The notes: generated by a model not told the origin, from the letters alone. DNA of 64,000 nt from Pseudomonas sihuiensis (GCF_900106015.1 NZ_LT629797.1:5412268-5476267); one strand, 5' to 3'. Shown: positions 48,204 to 58,561, numbered from the stretch's first letter. Translations and numbers: made by a program.

Positions 48204-49735
48204 GTGCGCGCCGTCTGATTCTGATCCTGGGTGACCAGCTTACCCATGGCCTCGGTGCATTGAAGGACATCGACCGCGAGCACGACCACGTGCTGCTGGC
48301 CGAAGTGATGGAGGAGGCCAGTCATGTGCCGCATCACCCGAAGAAGATCGCCCTGATCTTCAGCGCCATGCGCCATTTTTCCGAGGCTCTGCGCGCGCGG
48401 GGCATCCAGGTTCACTACGTGACTCTGGATGATCCCGATAACAGTGGTTCGTTGGCGGGCGAGCTGCTGCGCTGGACGCAACGGCTCGACCCTGCCGAGG
48501 TGCATCTGACCGAGTGCGGCGACTGGCGCCTGGAGCAGGCGCTGCGTCACTGTGGCGTGCCGATTCACTGGCATCAGGACAGCCGCTTTATCTGCAGCCG
48601 CGATGCGTTCGCTGCCTGGGCCAAGGGGCGCAAGCAGTTGCGCATGGAGTTCTTCTACCGCGAGATGCGCCGCGACAGCGGGCTGCTGCTCAACCTGGAC
48701 GGCACGCCAGAGGGCGGTGCCTGGAACTTCGATGCGGACAACCGCAAGGCATTGCCCAAAGGCGTGCGTCCACCCGCGCCGCTGAGTATCGAGCCGGATG
48801 CCATCACCCGTGATGTACTGGCGCTGGTCGAGCGGCGTTTCACCAGTCATTACGGCAGCCTGGAGGGTTTTGATTATCCGGTCACGGCCGAGCAGGCCGA
48901 ACACCTCTGGCAGTATTTTCTGGCCCAGGGCCTGGCAGACTTCGGTGACTACCAGGACGCCATGGCCGATGGTGAGCCATTTCTCTTCCACTCGCGCATT
49001 AGCGCTGCGCTGAACATCGGCCTGCTCGATCTGCGGCGGATCTGCGCCGAGGTGGAGGCGGCCTATCGTGCCGGCGACGTGCCGCTGAACGCCGCCGAAG
49101 GCTTCATCCGTCAACTGATCGGCTGGCGCGAGTACGTGCGCGGCATCTACTGGCTACGTATGCCGGAGTACGCCGAGGGCAACCGCTTTGGCAATTCACG
49201 AGCGCTGCCCGAGTTCTACTGGACCGGCAAGACGCGGATGAACTGCATGCGTCAGGCCATCGGCCAGACTCTGGAGCATGCCTACGCGCACCATATCCAG
49301 CGGCTGATGGCCACCGGTAACTTCGCCTTGCTCGCTGGCATCGCGCCCAAAGCCATCTGCGACTGGTACCTGGCCGTTTACATGGACGCCTTCGACTGGG
49401 TGGAGCTGCCCAACACCCTGGGCATGGTGATGCATGCCGACGGTGGCTACCTCGGCTCCAAGCCTTATTGCGCCAGTGGTCAGTACATCAAATGCATGTC
49501 CAACCATTGCCAGGGCTGCAGCTACAAGGTGAGCGAGAGCACCGGCGAATCGGCCTGCCCGTTCAACGCGCTGTACTGGCATTTTCTGATGCGCCACCGC
49601 GAGCCTCTGGAACGCAACCCGCGCATTGGCATGGTCTACCGCAACCTGGCGCGCATGACCGAGGCCAAGCAGCAGGCGCTGTGGGATTGGGGCGAGCGCC
49701 TGTTGGCGAAACTCGATGCCGGAGAAATGCTGTGA
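48200..49735 (+). CDS. Fe-S cryptochrome/photolyase-related protein
   Basis: 511 residues from a GTG in a GTGA overlap. The start [19 protein letters not shown] and internal [20 protein letters not shown] with [19 protein letters not shown] define the FeS-BCP/(6-4) photolyase-like group. Four cysteines for a 4Fe-4S cluster are visible in the C-terminal region ([20 protein letters not shown]). It should bind FAD and repair UV lesions in light. The DUF2256 gene that follows is a frequent neighbour. Confidence 0.92.
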   Translation: MSARRLILILGDQLTHGLGALKDIDREHDHVLLAEVMEEASHVPHHPKKIALIFSAMRHFSEALRARGIQVHYVTLDDPDNSGSLAGELLRWTQRLDPAEVHLTECGDWRLEQALRHCGVPIHWHQDSRFICSRDAFAAWAKGRKQLRMEFFYREMRRDSGLLLNLDGTPEGGAWNFDADNRKALPKGVRPPAPLSIEPDAITRDVLALVERRFTSHYGSLEGFDYPVTAEQAEHLWQYFLAQGLADFGDYQDAMADGEPFLFHSRISAALNIGLLDLRRICAEVEAAYRAGDVPLNAAEGFIRQLIGWREYVRGIYWLRMPEYAEGNRFGNSRALPEFYWTGKTRMNCMRQAIGQTLEHAYAHHIQRLMATGNFALLAGIAPKAICDWYLAVYMDAFDWVELPNTLGMVMHADGGYLGSKPYCASGQYIKCMSNHCQGCSYKVSESTGESACPFNALYWHFLMRHREPLERNPRIGMVYRNLARMTEAKQQALWDWGERLLAKLDAGEML

Positions 49736-49860
49736 AGAAGAGTGAGCTGCCGGTGAAGACCTGTGCGGTCTGCGGCCTGCCGTTCACCTGGCGCAAGAAG
49801 TGGGCACGCTGCTGGGACGAGGTGCGCTACTGCTCAGAGTGCTGTCGGCGTTCGCGCTGA
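49732..49860 (+). CDS. DUF2256 small zinc-finger protein
   Basis: 42 residues from a GTG overlapping the photolyase stop: [20 protein letters not shown], then [14 protein letters not shown]. The CxxC...CxxC arrangement fits DUF2256, usually encoded next to photolyase-type genes. Its role is not known. Confidence 0.88.
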   Translation: MKKSELPVKTCAVCGLPFTWRKKWARCWDEVRYCSECCRRSR

Positions 49861-49901
49861 GCGGGTGACCGGAGTCGGCTCCGGGCACCCGCTGCGAAGG
49901 C

Positions 49902-51542
49902 TCAGACCTGAAAGCGCGCGACCATGCCCTGCATGTTGGCGGCCAGGCTCGACAGCGCGCGGCTGGCGGTGCTGGTCTGTTCCGAACCAGCCGAGTTCTG
50001 CAGCGACAGGTCGCGAATGTTGATCAGGTTGCGATCCACTTCACGGGCGACGTGGGCCTGCTGTTCGGTGGCACTGGCGATCACCAGGTTGCGGTCGCCG
50101 ATCTCGGCAATCGACTGAATGATCTGATCCAGCGCGACTCCCGCGCCCTCGGCGATGTCCAGCGTCTGCTTGGCTAGCCCGTTGCTCGATTCCATGGCGC
50201 GCACCGCCTGTTCGGTGTCACCTTGCACGGTACTGATCATGGTCTCGATCTCGCGGGTGGATTGCCCGGTCTTGTGCGCCAGGGCGCGCACTTCATCGGC
50301 AACCACGGCAAAACCGCGACCCGCTTCGCCTGCACGTGCAGCCTCGATGGCGGCGTTGAGGGCAAGCAGGTTGGTCTGTTCGGCGATGCTGCGAATCACG
50401 TCGAGTACCTGGCTGATGCCACGGATCTTGCCGGCCAGTTGGCCGAAGTTGCTTGAGGTCGAATCGACATCGGCAGCCAGTTGGTTGATCGACGACAGCG
50501 TCTGAGTGATGCGCTCGCTGCCCTGGCGGGCAATGCGCCCGGATTCGCTGGAGCTTTCCGAGGCACTGGCGGCGTTACGCGCCACCTCATCCACGGCGCT
50601 GCTCATTTCGGTGACGGCGGTGGCGGCCTGGTCGATCTCCAGGCTTTGCTGGTGCAGGTTGCGCGCGGTGCCATCGGTGACGGCACTCAGTTGTTCAGCG
50701 GCCGATGCCAGTTGATTGGAGGCGTCGGCGATCTGTTCGATGGTGCCGCGCAGATTGCCCTGCATGCTCTTGAGCGCCTGCAACAGCTTGGCCGGCTCGT
50801 CATTGCCCTGGGTGTCGATATTCAGGGTCAGATTGCCGCTGGCCACCGAGTCCGCCACCTGTACCGCGTCGGCCAATGGCTTGACGATGCTGCGAGTCAG
50901 CAGCGCGGCGAGTATCACCGTGGCAATGGCCGACAAGGCCATGACCAGCAACGTTCCCCGGGTGGCCTGGGTGTAGACCTGATCGGAGGCCTTGGCCGCA
51001 GCCGAGGCACCGTCGCGGTTATGCATGATCAACTCGTTGAGCGCCTTGATCATCACGTCAGCTTGCGGGTTCAGGCTGTTATAGAGCAAGGCCAGTGCGG
51101 CCGGCCGATCATTGTTGGTCAGGTGCTGGACAAGCTGGGTACGGGTCGCAAGGTAGGTGCTCTCGTAGCGCTTGAAGTCATCGTAATGCCCTCGCTCTTC
51201 GTCGGAGCTGATCAGCCCTTCATAACGTTGCTGAACGCGCTCCAGGTCACTGAGCAGGCTCTGCGCGAGCGTGGTGCTCTCCTGCAATTGCAGGGGCGTC
51301 TCACTGAGCAGCATGCGCAAGGTGGCGGCGCGCAGGCGCAGGACGTCCTGAGACAGGTCGCCCAGGGTATTGATGCTGGGGACCCAGTTGTCGTCTACCT
51401 CATTAGAGCGGTCATGCATGCTGCTCATCTGCAGCAGCGAGAAGCCGCCGAGGGCGAAAACCAGCAATGCGATCAAGCCAAATCCTATTGCAGCACGAGG
51501 GGCTATGGAGATGGATCTGAAGTTCATGGTGGCAGTACTCAA
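49902..51542 (-). CDS. Methyl-accepting chemotaxis protein
   Basis: 546 residues: TM1 near 12-38, a four-helix-bundle periplasmic sensor (about 40-190), TM2 near 190-212, HAMP and a cytoplasmic signalling hairpin with the universal tip [19 protein letters not shown]. Methylation regions flank the tip. The ligand is unknown. It lies next to the HD-GYP regulator and hybrid kinase on the same strand, suggesting shared sensory input, though the gap of 54 bases is not proof of an operon. Confidence 0.93.
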   Translation of the reverse strand: MSTATMNFRSISIAPRAAIGFGLIALLVFALGGFSLLQMSSMHDRSNEVDDNWVPSINTLGDLSQDVLRLRAATLRMLLSETPLQLQESTTLAQSLLSDLERVQQRYEGLISSDEERGHYDDFKRYESTYLATRTQLVQHLTNNDRPAALALLYNSLNPQADVMIKALNELIMHNRDGASAAAKASDQVYTQATRGTLLVMALSAIATVILAALLTRSIVKPLADAVQVADSVASGNLTLNIDTQGNDEPAKLLQALKSMQGNLRGTIEQIADASNQLASAAEQLSAVTDGTARNLHQQSLEIDQAATAVTEMSSAVDEVARNAASASESSSESGRIARQGSERITQTLSSINQLAADVDSTSSNFGQLAGKIRGISQVLDVIRSIAEQTNLLALNAAIEAARAGEAGRGFAVVADEVRALAHKTGQSTREIETMISTVQGDTEQAVRAMESSNGLAKQTLDIAEGAGVALDQIIQSIAEIGDRNLVIASATEQQAHVAREVDRNLINIRDLSLQNSAGSEQTSTASRALSSLAANMQGMVARFQV

Positions 51543-51596
51543 AGATTTAAGAGATGACTAGCGGGCTGAGGCGTTACATGTCGTTATCAAGGTCCA

Positions 51597-52667
51597 TCAG
51601 TCTCCTTGCGGGCAATCGCTGAGGTCGTGCTGGAGCGTCTCGATCTGCTCATAGAGGCTCTCCACCAGCGAGACCAACTCTGGGTCGAAATGCTTGCCGG
51701 ACTGTTCACGAATAAACGCCTGGGCTTTTTCGATGGGCCAGGGCGCCTTGTATGGGCGTGGCATGCGCAAAGCGTCGTAGACGTCGCAGATGGCGACGAT
51801 GCGTCCGGACAGAGGAATCTGTTCGCCACGCAGCCCGCTCGGGTAGCCGCTGCCATCCCATTTCTCGTGGTGGGTCAGGGCGATTTCTGCCGCCAGCGTG
51901 GTCAGCTCGGAGGCATGCTGGTCGGTCAGAATGGCGTGGCCGATGGCGGGGTGCTCCTGCATCTGCCGGCGTTCATCATCGGTCAGAGCGCCGGGTTTGA
52001 GCAGGATATGGTCGGCGATGCCGATCTTGCCGACATCGTGCATCGGCGCCGCCTGACGAATCAGCTCGACCCAGTCGGCGCTCATGCCATAGGCCTCGGC
52101 AATCAACGCGGCTGACTCACCGATACGCACGATATGGTTGCCAGTCTCACTGTCTCTGTAGGCCGATGCTCGGCACAGCGTGCGTACCAACGCCGAATAG
52201 CTCTGGCTCAATTGTGCAGTGCGCTCGCGCACGCGTTGTTCCAGGGTCGTGTTGGCTTCGTACAGGGCCAGGCTGGCCTGGCTCAGTTGCAGGTTGCTGC
52301 GCACTCGCAGGATCACCTCGGGCAGGTCGACGGGTTTGCTCAGATAATCGTTGGCGCCCAGTTCCAGGCCGGTGCGGCGGCTGGCCGCGTCGTTCAGCGC
52401 GGTGATGATGATGATCGGGTTGCTGCTGCGATCACGGTCGGCCAGCGCGCGGAGAATATCGAAGCCGTTCGGCGCCGGCATGTCCAGATCGAGCAGCAGC
52501 AGGCTCCAGGGGTTGTGCTGCAACCAGTCCAGCGCGGCGGCCGAATCGGAGAAACTGATGGTGTCGCGCAGGCCAAAGGCCCGGAGGCTGGACTCCAGCA
52601 GGCGACTGTTGGCGATCACATCATCGACGATGACCACGCGTGATTGGCGAAAGTCCTTAGACAGCAT
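51597..52667 (-). CDS. HD-GYP response regulator (c-di-GMP phosphodiesterase)
   Basis: 356 residues: receiver domain with phospho-acceptor in LLLLDLDMPAPNGF and Lys in YLSKPVD, a coiled linker, then an HD-GYP domain (MHDVGKIGIADHIL, HPAIGHAIL, HHEKWDGSGYPSGLRGEQIP). Such proteins hydrolyse c-di-GMP. The gene overlaps the upstream hybrid kinase by 11 bases, so the kinase is the likely phosphodonor. Confidence 0.94.
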   Translation of the reverse strand: MLSKDFRQSRVVIVDDVIANSRLLESSLRAFGLRDTISFSDSAAALDWLQHNPWSLLLLDLDMPAPNGFDILRALADRDRSSNPIIIITALNDAASRRTGLELGANDYLSKPVDLPEVILRVRSNLQLSQASLALYEANTTLEQRVRERTAQLSQSYSALVRTLCRASAYRDSETGNHIVRIGESAALIAEAYGMSADWVELIRQAAPMHDVGKIGIADHILLKPGALTDDERRQMQEHPAIGHAILTDQHASELTTLAAEIALTHHEKWDGSGYPSGLRGEQIPLSGRIVAICDVYDALRMPRPYKAPWPIEKAQAFIREQSGKHFDPELVSLVESLYEQIETLQHDLSDCPQGD

Positions 52668-55146
52668 CGTTAGCCTCCTTACCGGTCAGGTCGCAGACCA
52701 GTTGGTGTAGTTCATCAGGATCGATGGGCACGCCGAGCAAGGCGCTGGCACCCAGGCCGACCAGTTCCTGCAGCTGATCTTCACGGCTCAGCAGAATCAC
52801 CGGCAGGTCCGCCAGCTCGGCGCTCTGGTGCAGGGCGCGGAGCAGGTCGCGGCCGTCCAGGCCATTCAGTTCGACGCTGAGCAGCAGCACGTCAGGGCAC
52901 CTGTTGTGCAGCGCCGCCAGCAGTTGCTGGCCATCCTCGAACTGTTGCAGATCGATATCGGCCAGCGCCTGGCTGACGATTTCACGGTTCGTGCGGTCCA
53001 GGTCGCCGTGATAGACGCATGCCTGGTGCGACGTCGATTCAACTGCTTCAGCTTGTACCGGGGTGACGTGGCGCGGCAGGTCGATCCAGAACTGGCTGCC
53101 CTTGTTCGGCTCGCTGTGCAGGCCCATCTCGCCATTCATCAGCGCTGCATATTCCTTGCACAACGATAGGCCAATTCCGGTGCCCTGGATGGCGCCGTTC
53201 TCCTGGCCCAGGCGCTGAAAGGGTTCGAACAGCAGCGGTTGCAACTCACTGGCGATACCCATGCCGGTGTCGCTGACCATCAGCCGTACACGGTCATCAT
53301 GTTCGGTGCAGCTCAGGCTGATACTGCCGGATGGGGTGTACTTGATGGCGTTGGACAGCAGGTTGAGCAGCACCTGGCGCAGGCGCCGCTGGTCCGCCAG
53401 TACCGGCACGGCTGTTTCCGGCAGCGTCAGCTTGAGTTCCAGGCCATGGGCTTCGACTTCCGGTGCGACCAGGTCGGCGCACTCGTTCATCAGGGCGACG
53501 GCGTCGACCTTGGTCATGTCCAGGCGTGGCTGGTCGCTCTGCAGGCTCGACCAGTCGAGGATATCGCCCACCAACTGGTTGAGGTGGCGGCTGGCGAGCA
53601 GGATTTCTTCCAGGTAGTCGGTGTCCTGCTTGTCCGGTTGAGCCTGTTGCATGCGCATCAATTGCGCGAAGCCCTGGATGGCGTTGAGCGGGGTGCGCAG
53701 CTCATGGCTCATGCTGGAGATGAACTGGCTCTTGGCACGACTGGCTTCCTGGGCTTCGTGGCTGGCGCGCTGAAGCTGGGTGGCGCTGCGCTCCAGGCGC
53801 TGCCCCATGGATTCGACATCATCGATGATCGCCTCGAGTTCGGCGATGGTGGTCGCCGGGCGCTTGGGCTTCCAGTTGCCCTGGCCGATTTCGCGAAGCA
53901 TGGCAACGATGCCGCCGATGGGTTTGCGCAGGCGCTCGGTCAGTTCACGGGCACGGCCCCACATGAAGGCGAAGAACACCAGGTAGAACAACACCAGGCC
54001 GCCGATCAGCAGGTAGCCGATGTTGCGGTAGTGGCTGGCCAGTGCGTTGGTCTGGCTGAAGACTTCGGCCTCGTCGACGACGGTGAGCATGTGCCAGTCG
54101 GTAGCCGGGATCGTGGCCCAGGCGACCAGGTGCGGACGGCCGTTGAGTCGGACCGAGAGTACGCCTTTGTCCTGCTGTGCGATGGCTTTGGCGAGGTCTT
54201 CGGTATCGGCACGTTTGCCCAGGTTGAAGTCTTCAGGCTTGAACAGCTCCGAACTGATGGCTTCGTCGTAGGAGTGGGTGGTTAGCTCGTCCAGGCCGAA
54301 GTCGTCTTCGCCTGCGGGAGGCAGTGCCATGATGTTCATCTGCTTGCTGACGATCACGCCATAACCATTCCAGGGCACGTCGAGGCTCTGAATGTGTTCG
54401 AGCAGCTTGCCGACGGTGATGTCCAGGCCCACCACACCTTCGAGAAAGTCCCCACGCAGCACGGGGGCAACGGCAGAAAGCATCCAGCCCTGGCCAGCCG
54501 GGTCGAGGTAGACGTCGGTCCAGGCGACCTTGCGTTCGGGGTTGTGCTTGGCGTCTGCCAGGTAATAGAAGTTGTAGTCGGGTATCACCATGTCGTGGGG
54601 ATACTGCGAAGGTGTGTCGAACCATGGAAAGATGCGGTTGTAGCTGTCCCAGCTGTTGAAATAGATGCTGGCTACCAGCGGGTTTTGCCGCACGGTTTCA
54701 CGCATCAGCGGGTCGAGGGTGGCCAAGCGCGCTACCTTGTCCAGATCCTGCTTATCCAGGGGCGTGACGTTGGAGTAGAAGGAGGCCGCGCCACCGTCAT
54801 CGCGTGGGCTGTAACGTACGCCGCTGGGCGTCACGGCCAGTTCTGCCGGCGCACTCGACTGGCTGTTGTCCAATGCTTGCTGGGTCAGGGAGGCATAGGT
54901 GCTGGTGAGACGCGCGATATGGCCCAGCTCGCTCTCGACCCGATGCGCTTCCTGGCTGGCGGCCGCTTGCAGGTCGCTCAGGGTTGTCTCGCGCAGATGG
55001 GATATCTGCGCATCGCGGATCGATGCGTTGCTGATCAGGTAGACGCTGATCAGTACCGTCTCCACCAGAATCAGCGGAATCAATGCCGTCTGTACGAATG
55101 CGCGCCATATCCATGTCCGAAGACTGACTCGAGAGCAGTTTTGCAT
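52657..55146 (-). CDS. Cache-domain hybrid histidine kinase with a degenerate receiver
   Basis: About 829 residues from [19 protein letters not shown] (ATG at 55146 behind AGGAG). TM1, a large Cache domain closely like that of the 26167 kinase, TM2, HAMP, H-box [22 protein letters not shown] boxes ([22 protein letters not shown]). The C-terminal receiver fold reads LLLSVELNGLDG where the phospho-Asp should be, and LLGVPIDPDEL where Lys is expected, so Asp and Lys are lost. No PAS domain, unlike its paralogue. It overlaps the HD-GYP gene and probably signals to it directly. Confidence 0.92.
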   Translation of the reverse strand: MQNCSRVSLRTWIWRAFVQTALIPLILVETVLISVYLISNASIRDAQISHLRETTLSDLQAAASQEAHRVESELGHIARLTSTYASLTQQALDNSQSSAPAELAVTPSGVRYSPRDDGGAASFYSNVTPLDKQDLDKVARLATLDPLMRETVRQNPLVASIYFNSWDSYNRIFPWFDTPSQYPHDMVIPDYNFYYLADAKHNPERKVAWTDVYLDPAGQGWMLSAVAPVLRGDFLEGVVGLDITVGKLLEHIQSLDVPWNGYGVIVSKQMNIMALPPAGEDDFGLDELTTHSYDEAISSELFKPEDFNLGKRADTEDLAKAIAQQDKGVLSVRLNGRPHLVAWATIPATDWHMLTVVDEAEVFSQTNALASHYRNIGYLLIGGLVLFYLVFFAFMWGRARELTERLRKPIGGIVAMLREIGQGNWKPKRPATTIAELEAIIDDVESMGQRLERSATQLQRASHEAQEASRAKSQFISSMSHELRTPLNAIQGFAQLMRMQQAQPDKQDTDYLEEILLASRHLNQLVGDILDWSSLQSDQPRLDMTKVDAVALMNECADLVAPEVEAHGLELKLTLPETAVPVLADQRRLRQVLLNLLSNAIKYTPSGSISLSCTEHDDRVRLMVSDTGMGIASELQPLLFEPFQRLGQENGAIQGTGIGLSLCKEYAALMNGEMGLHSEPNKGSQFWIDLPRHVTPVQAEAVESTSHQACVYHGDLDRTNREIVSQALADIDLQQFEDGQQLLAALHNRCPDVLLLSVELNGLDGRDLLRALHQSAELADLPVILLSREDQLQELVGLGASALLGVPIDPDELHQLVCDLTGKEANDAV

Positions 55147-55362
55147 GACGCACGCTCCTGCGTGATGTAAGGGCGAACAGTGTGATATCAATATGATATC
55201 CCTGCTTTCCTTAAGGATGGCTTAGCTAAAGGTACTAGTAATTGTTGCAGGTCAAGGGAGCCGTGGCTGCCTTGAGCCGGCAGATCAATGGCGGGGGTGG
55301 GGGGCGTGCGGTTCTATGCTAGGCTGGCCGACCTTTTTTGATAGCCCCAAGCGGAGCCCTTC

Positions 55363-55992
55363 ATGTCCGAATTCAACTTCAGCCCCGACCTGTCCTCCGA
55401 TGAAGGCCGCGTCAGTTACGGCATCGGTCGTCAACTCGGTGGTCAGCTGCGTGACAACCCGCCGCCCGGGGTCGATCTGAACGCCATTCTCGCCGGTCTG
55501 ACCGACGCCTTCACCGGCCAGGCCAGCCGCGTTTCCGAGGCCGAGCTGGGCGCCAGCTTCAAGGTCATCCGCGAAATCATGCAGGCCGAAGCGGCCGCCA
55601 AGGCTGAAGCCGCTGCCGGCGAAGGTCGTGCCTACCTGGCCGAGAACGCCAAGCGCGAAGGCGTGACCGTATTGGCCTCCGGCCTGCAGTACGAAGTGCT
55701 GGTCGCTGGCGAGGGCGCCAAGCCGTCCGCCGAGGATCAGGTGCGTACCCACTACCACGGCACGTTGATCGACGGCACCGTGTTCGACAGCTCCTACGAG
55801 CGTGGCCAGCCGGCTGAGTTTCCGGTCGGTGGCGTGATTCCGGGCTGGGTCGAGGCGCTGCAACTGATGGGCACCGGCAGCAAATGGCGCCTGCACGTAC
55901 CGAGCGAGCTGGCCTACGGCGCTCAGGGCGTCGGCAGCATTCCGCCGCACAGTGTGCTGGTATTCGATGTCGAGCTGCTGGATATTCTGTAA
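55363..55992 (+). CDS. fklB: FKBP-type peptidyl-prolyl isomerase
   Basis: 209 residues: an N-terminal dimerisation helix region (SYGIGRQLGGQLRD, LAGLTDAFTGQ) and a C-terminal FKBP domain (VRTHYHGTLIDGTVFDSSYE, VIPGWVEALQLMGTGSKW, SELAYGAQGVGSIPPHSVL). It resembles E. coli FklB/Mip and catalyses proline isomerisation in folding. No signal peptide is seen, so it is cytoplasmic. Single-gene unit. Confidence 0.94.
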   Translation: MSEFNFSPDLSSDEGRVSYGIGRQLGGQLRDNPPPGVDLNAILAGLTDAFTGQASRVSEAELGASFKVIREIMQAEAAAKAEAAAGEGRAYLAENAKREGVTVLASGLQYEVLVAGEGAKPSAEDQVRTHYHGTLIDGTVFDSSYERGQPAEFPVGGVIPGWVEALQLMGTGSKWRLHVPSELAYGAQGVGSIPPHSVLVFDVELLDIL

Positions 55993-56029
55993 GAACCGCC
56001 AACGGCCTGCTGCGCGTCGGCGCTACTGC

Positions 56030-56203
56030 GTTAAAAACAAGCTCGAAATGCTCATGTACAAAAGTACACTCCGCTTTCTCCCTTGTTTTTGCCTTGTATC
56101 GCTCTAGCTCGCGATGCCTCCAAAAGGTTTGTAGGGTGGGCAATGCTGTTTTTGTCCACCATCGCGACCACGGTGGACGGGTGAAGCGTCGTCCACCCTA
56201 GGC
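56030..56203. repeat. Two adjacent intergenic palindromic elements
   Basis: Element 1 has arms AAAAACAAG (56033-56041) and CTTGTTTTT (56082-56090) around a GTAC-AAAA-GTAC mini-palindrome. Element 2 has outer arms TAGGGTGG (56132-56139) and CCACCCTA (56193-56200) and inner arms GTCCACC / GGTGGAC (56154-56178). Both look like short dispersed intergenic repeats of pseudomonads. No gene is present between 55993 and 56249. Confidence 0.55.
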
Positions 56204-56211
56204 TACGTACG

Positions 56212-56245
56212 AACGGCCCTTCTGCATTGCACAAGGGCCGTTTTG
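56212..56245. terminator. Bidirectional terminator
   Basis: AACGGCCCTT (56212-56221) pairs with AAGGGCCGTT (56233-56242), followed by T residues; it lies just beyond the stop of the minus-strand 56250-56480 gene and can serve both strands. Confidence 0.75.
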
Positions 56246-56249
56246 TCTT

Positions 56250-56480
56250 TCAGGATGGGCGCAATGCCCGGGCGTAGCAGTACAGAAACAGGCTGCGCAC
56301 CAGTTCCTTGAGGACGATGGGTTCGCTGGAGCTGAGCTCGTGTAAATCCAGGTCGCCCTGATCACGCAGTTCGTCCAGGGCTTCTTCTTCGAGCATGGCG
56401 CAGACTTCACCGGTTTCACGGTTGAGGATGCGCAGATAGGGATGCGGGCGGTCCAGCCAGGCATCGATCAGGTAGGTCAT
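56250..56480 (-). CDS. Small conserved protein behind a Fur-like site
   Basis: 76 residues, soluble, acidic: RILNRETGEVCAMLEEEALD, then DLDLHELSSSEPIVLKELVR and a hydrophobic end. Pseudomonas genomes often encode such a small protein in iron-regulated context, and a Fur-like box lies 30-50 bases upstream. No biochemical function is known. It starts behind AGGAG. Confidence 0.75.
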   Translation of the reverse strand: MTYLIDAWLDRPHPYLRILNRETGEVCAMLEEEALDELRDQGDLDLHELSSSEPIVLKELVRSLFLYCYARALRPS

Positions 56481-56510
56481 GGCAGGTCTCCTTGGCCGTC
56501 ATTACGTAAC

Positions 56511-56529
56511 TGAGAATAATTCCTATTAC
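56511..56529. promoter_or_regulatory. Fur-box-like site
   Basis: TGAGAATAATTCCTATTAC resembles the Fur consensus (GATAATGATAATCATTATC) in its GAGAATAATT core and AT-rich right arm. It is placed 31-49 bases before the ATG of the small minus-strand gene. The rest of 56530-56709 contains no recognisable gene. Confidence 0.45.
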
Positions 56530-56709
56530 ATAAATAGCAAGGGTTAATTGCGACCTTTTGTCGTTTACCTGTTCTCAGTCCGCCCTGTGTACCTTCCCCG
56601 CCAACGAGCTGGAGGGCCGCAGCCTGCGTCACGGCGTCCATTCTGCTGCGCAGGCTGTCGGCGCCGGGGCGAACCGCGCGCTGCGTGCCACGCCGGTTTG
56701 CAAGTTGGC

Positions 56710-58335
56710 TCAGGAGCCCAGACGGCGAGTCACTTCGCCCAGTTGGCCGGACATGTCATGCAGGTTGCGGCTGGCCTGCTGCGTGCGCTCGACGTTGTCC
56801 TGGTTGGCGCTGGCGATGGCGGTCAGCTCGGTGAGGTTGCGCGAGATGTCCTCGGCCACCGAGGTCTGCTCTTCGGCGGCGGTGGCGATCTGCTGGTTCA
56901 TGTCGCGGATGGCCTCTACCGCCTCGGTGATGCGCTGCAGCATGGCGCCCGCCTCGGTGACCTGGGTCACGCCCTGTTCGCTGCGCTGCTGGCCGCTCTC
57001 GATGGCGCGCACGGCATTCAGTGCGCCGTTCTGCACGGTATCGATGATCTGGTTGATCTCGGCGGTGGATTCGGCTGTGCGCTGGGCCAGGGTGCGCACC
57101 TCGTCGGCGACCACGGCGAAACCACGGCCCTGTTCGCCGGCGCGCGCGGCCTCAATGGCGGCGTTGAGCGCCAGCAGGTTGGTCTGCTCGGCGATGCCGC
57201 GGATCACTTCCAGCACCTTGCCGATACGCCCGCTGTCGCTTTCTAGGCGACGGATCACCTCGGCGGTGTTGGCGATCTCGCCGCGAATGTCGGTGATGGT
57301 GGCGATGGTCGACTGCATCACCGTGCTGCCCTGGCGGGCTGAGTCGTCGGCATCGTTGGCCGCGTGCGCGGCATCAGCGGCATGCCGTGCGACTTCCTGA
57401 GCGGTGGCGGACATCTCGTGCATGGCGGTGGCGACCTGATCGGTACGCTCGAACTGCTCGCTGACGCCCTCGGTCATGCGTGAGGCGATGGCGTTCAACT
57501 CGCTGCTGGCGCTATCGAGGTTCTGCGTGCTCTGGTGCAGACGCTCGCTGGTGCTGGCGAGAAAGTCGCGCAGGGTGTTCGCGGCGCGCGCCAGCAGGCC
57601 CAGCTCATCCTGCCGAGTGCTTTCCACGCGTTGACCGAAGCGACCTTGGCTGAGCTGGTCGACATGGCCGATCAAGTGGCGGATGGGAATGATCAGATTG
57701 CGATTGACCAGCCACAGGCTGAATACGGCGATGACCAGGGCGGCGGCCAGCATCACGATGGTGCCGCTGAGAATGGTGCGTGCGGCGCTGGCGTTGATCT
57801 GCTCGGCCTGGCTCAGGCTGTTCTGGCGCAACTGCTCGACCAGTGCAGTCATCTGCTCACTGGCGGCGCGGTCGATGCCTTTGACGGCTTCATCGCCTGC
57901 CCTGGCATCGGCACCAGCGGCCACGAAGGCGTCGCGGCCCTTGCGGTAATTGCCGCCGAGCGCCTGATGTTCACTGCGCAGGCGTTCGACCTGCGTCTTC
58001 AAGGCCGGGTCGGCAGTGGCGACCTGGGTCAACTGGCCGAGAATGTCCTGCACCTTGCGCTCCTGCGCTTCGAACTGGCTCCAGTAGCGTTGCAGGTTGG
58101 CGCTGTCCTGGCCGCGCAGCAGGACGTTCTTCCATTCCTGCACCTGGATCTTGAATTCGACATTGGCCGCGTCGATCAGGCGTGAAGATTCCAGCGGCCC
58201 ATCGAGCAGGCCGCGGTAGGACTGAATGCCGCTGGAGAGGAAGCTGAAGCAGGCCAGGGCGGTGATCAGGATCAGCGCCAGACTGCCGCCGAGCAGGGCG
58301 AGAATCTGCGCGCGCAGGGATTTTTGCAGGAACAT
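56710..58335 (-). CDS. Methyl-accepting chemotaxis protein
   Basis: 541 residues: TM1 near 10-32, a helical periplasmic sensor, TM2 near 185-207, HAMP and a signalling domain with tip [19 protein letters not shown]. The sensor is unlike that of the 49902 protein; the domain order is the same. Ligand unknown. It appears to be transcribed alone. Confidence 0.93.
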   Translation of the reverse strand: MFLQKSLRAQILALLGGSLALILITALACFSFLSSGIQSYRGLLDGPLESSRLIDAANVEFKIQVQEWKNVLLRGQDSANLQRYWSQFEAQERKVQDILGQLTQVATADPALKTQVERLRSEHQALGGNYRKGRDAFVAAGADARAGDEAVKGIDRAASEQMTALVEQLRQNSLSQAEQINASAARTILSGTIVMLAAALVIAVFSLWLVNRNLIIPIRHLIGHVDQLSQGRFGQRVESTRQDELGLLARAANTLRDFLASTSERLHQSTQNLDSASSELNAIASRMTEGVSEQFERTDQVATAMHEMSATAQEVARHAADAAHAANDADDSARQGSTVMQSTIATITDIRGEIANTAEVIRRLESDSGRIGKVLEVIRGIAEQTNLLALNAAIEAARAGEQGRGFAVVADEVRTLAQRTAESTAEINQIIDTVQNGALNAVRAIESGQQRSEQGVTQVTEAGAMLQRITEAVEAIRDMNQQIATAAEEQTSVAEDISRNLTELTAIASANQDNVERTQQASRNLHDMSGQLGEVTRRLGS

Positions 58336-58561
58336 GGTGGGATGCCTCGGAGGTCAGGCGGAGCGGGACATATTCAGCGTAGTTGGTGAATGTTGCAGAT
58401 TTGTGAAATGTCTAGACGAGTCGGGCAAATGGCCATGAACAGGCCTGGCATTGTCGGGGATTCTGATACTTGAATGATTGCGCAATCATCTTAATCTGAC
58501 TCGGGTTGTCCATTTTCGGCGGCCCAACGGGGGCGTCGAGTTTCATCACGAGGAAGATGTC

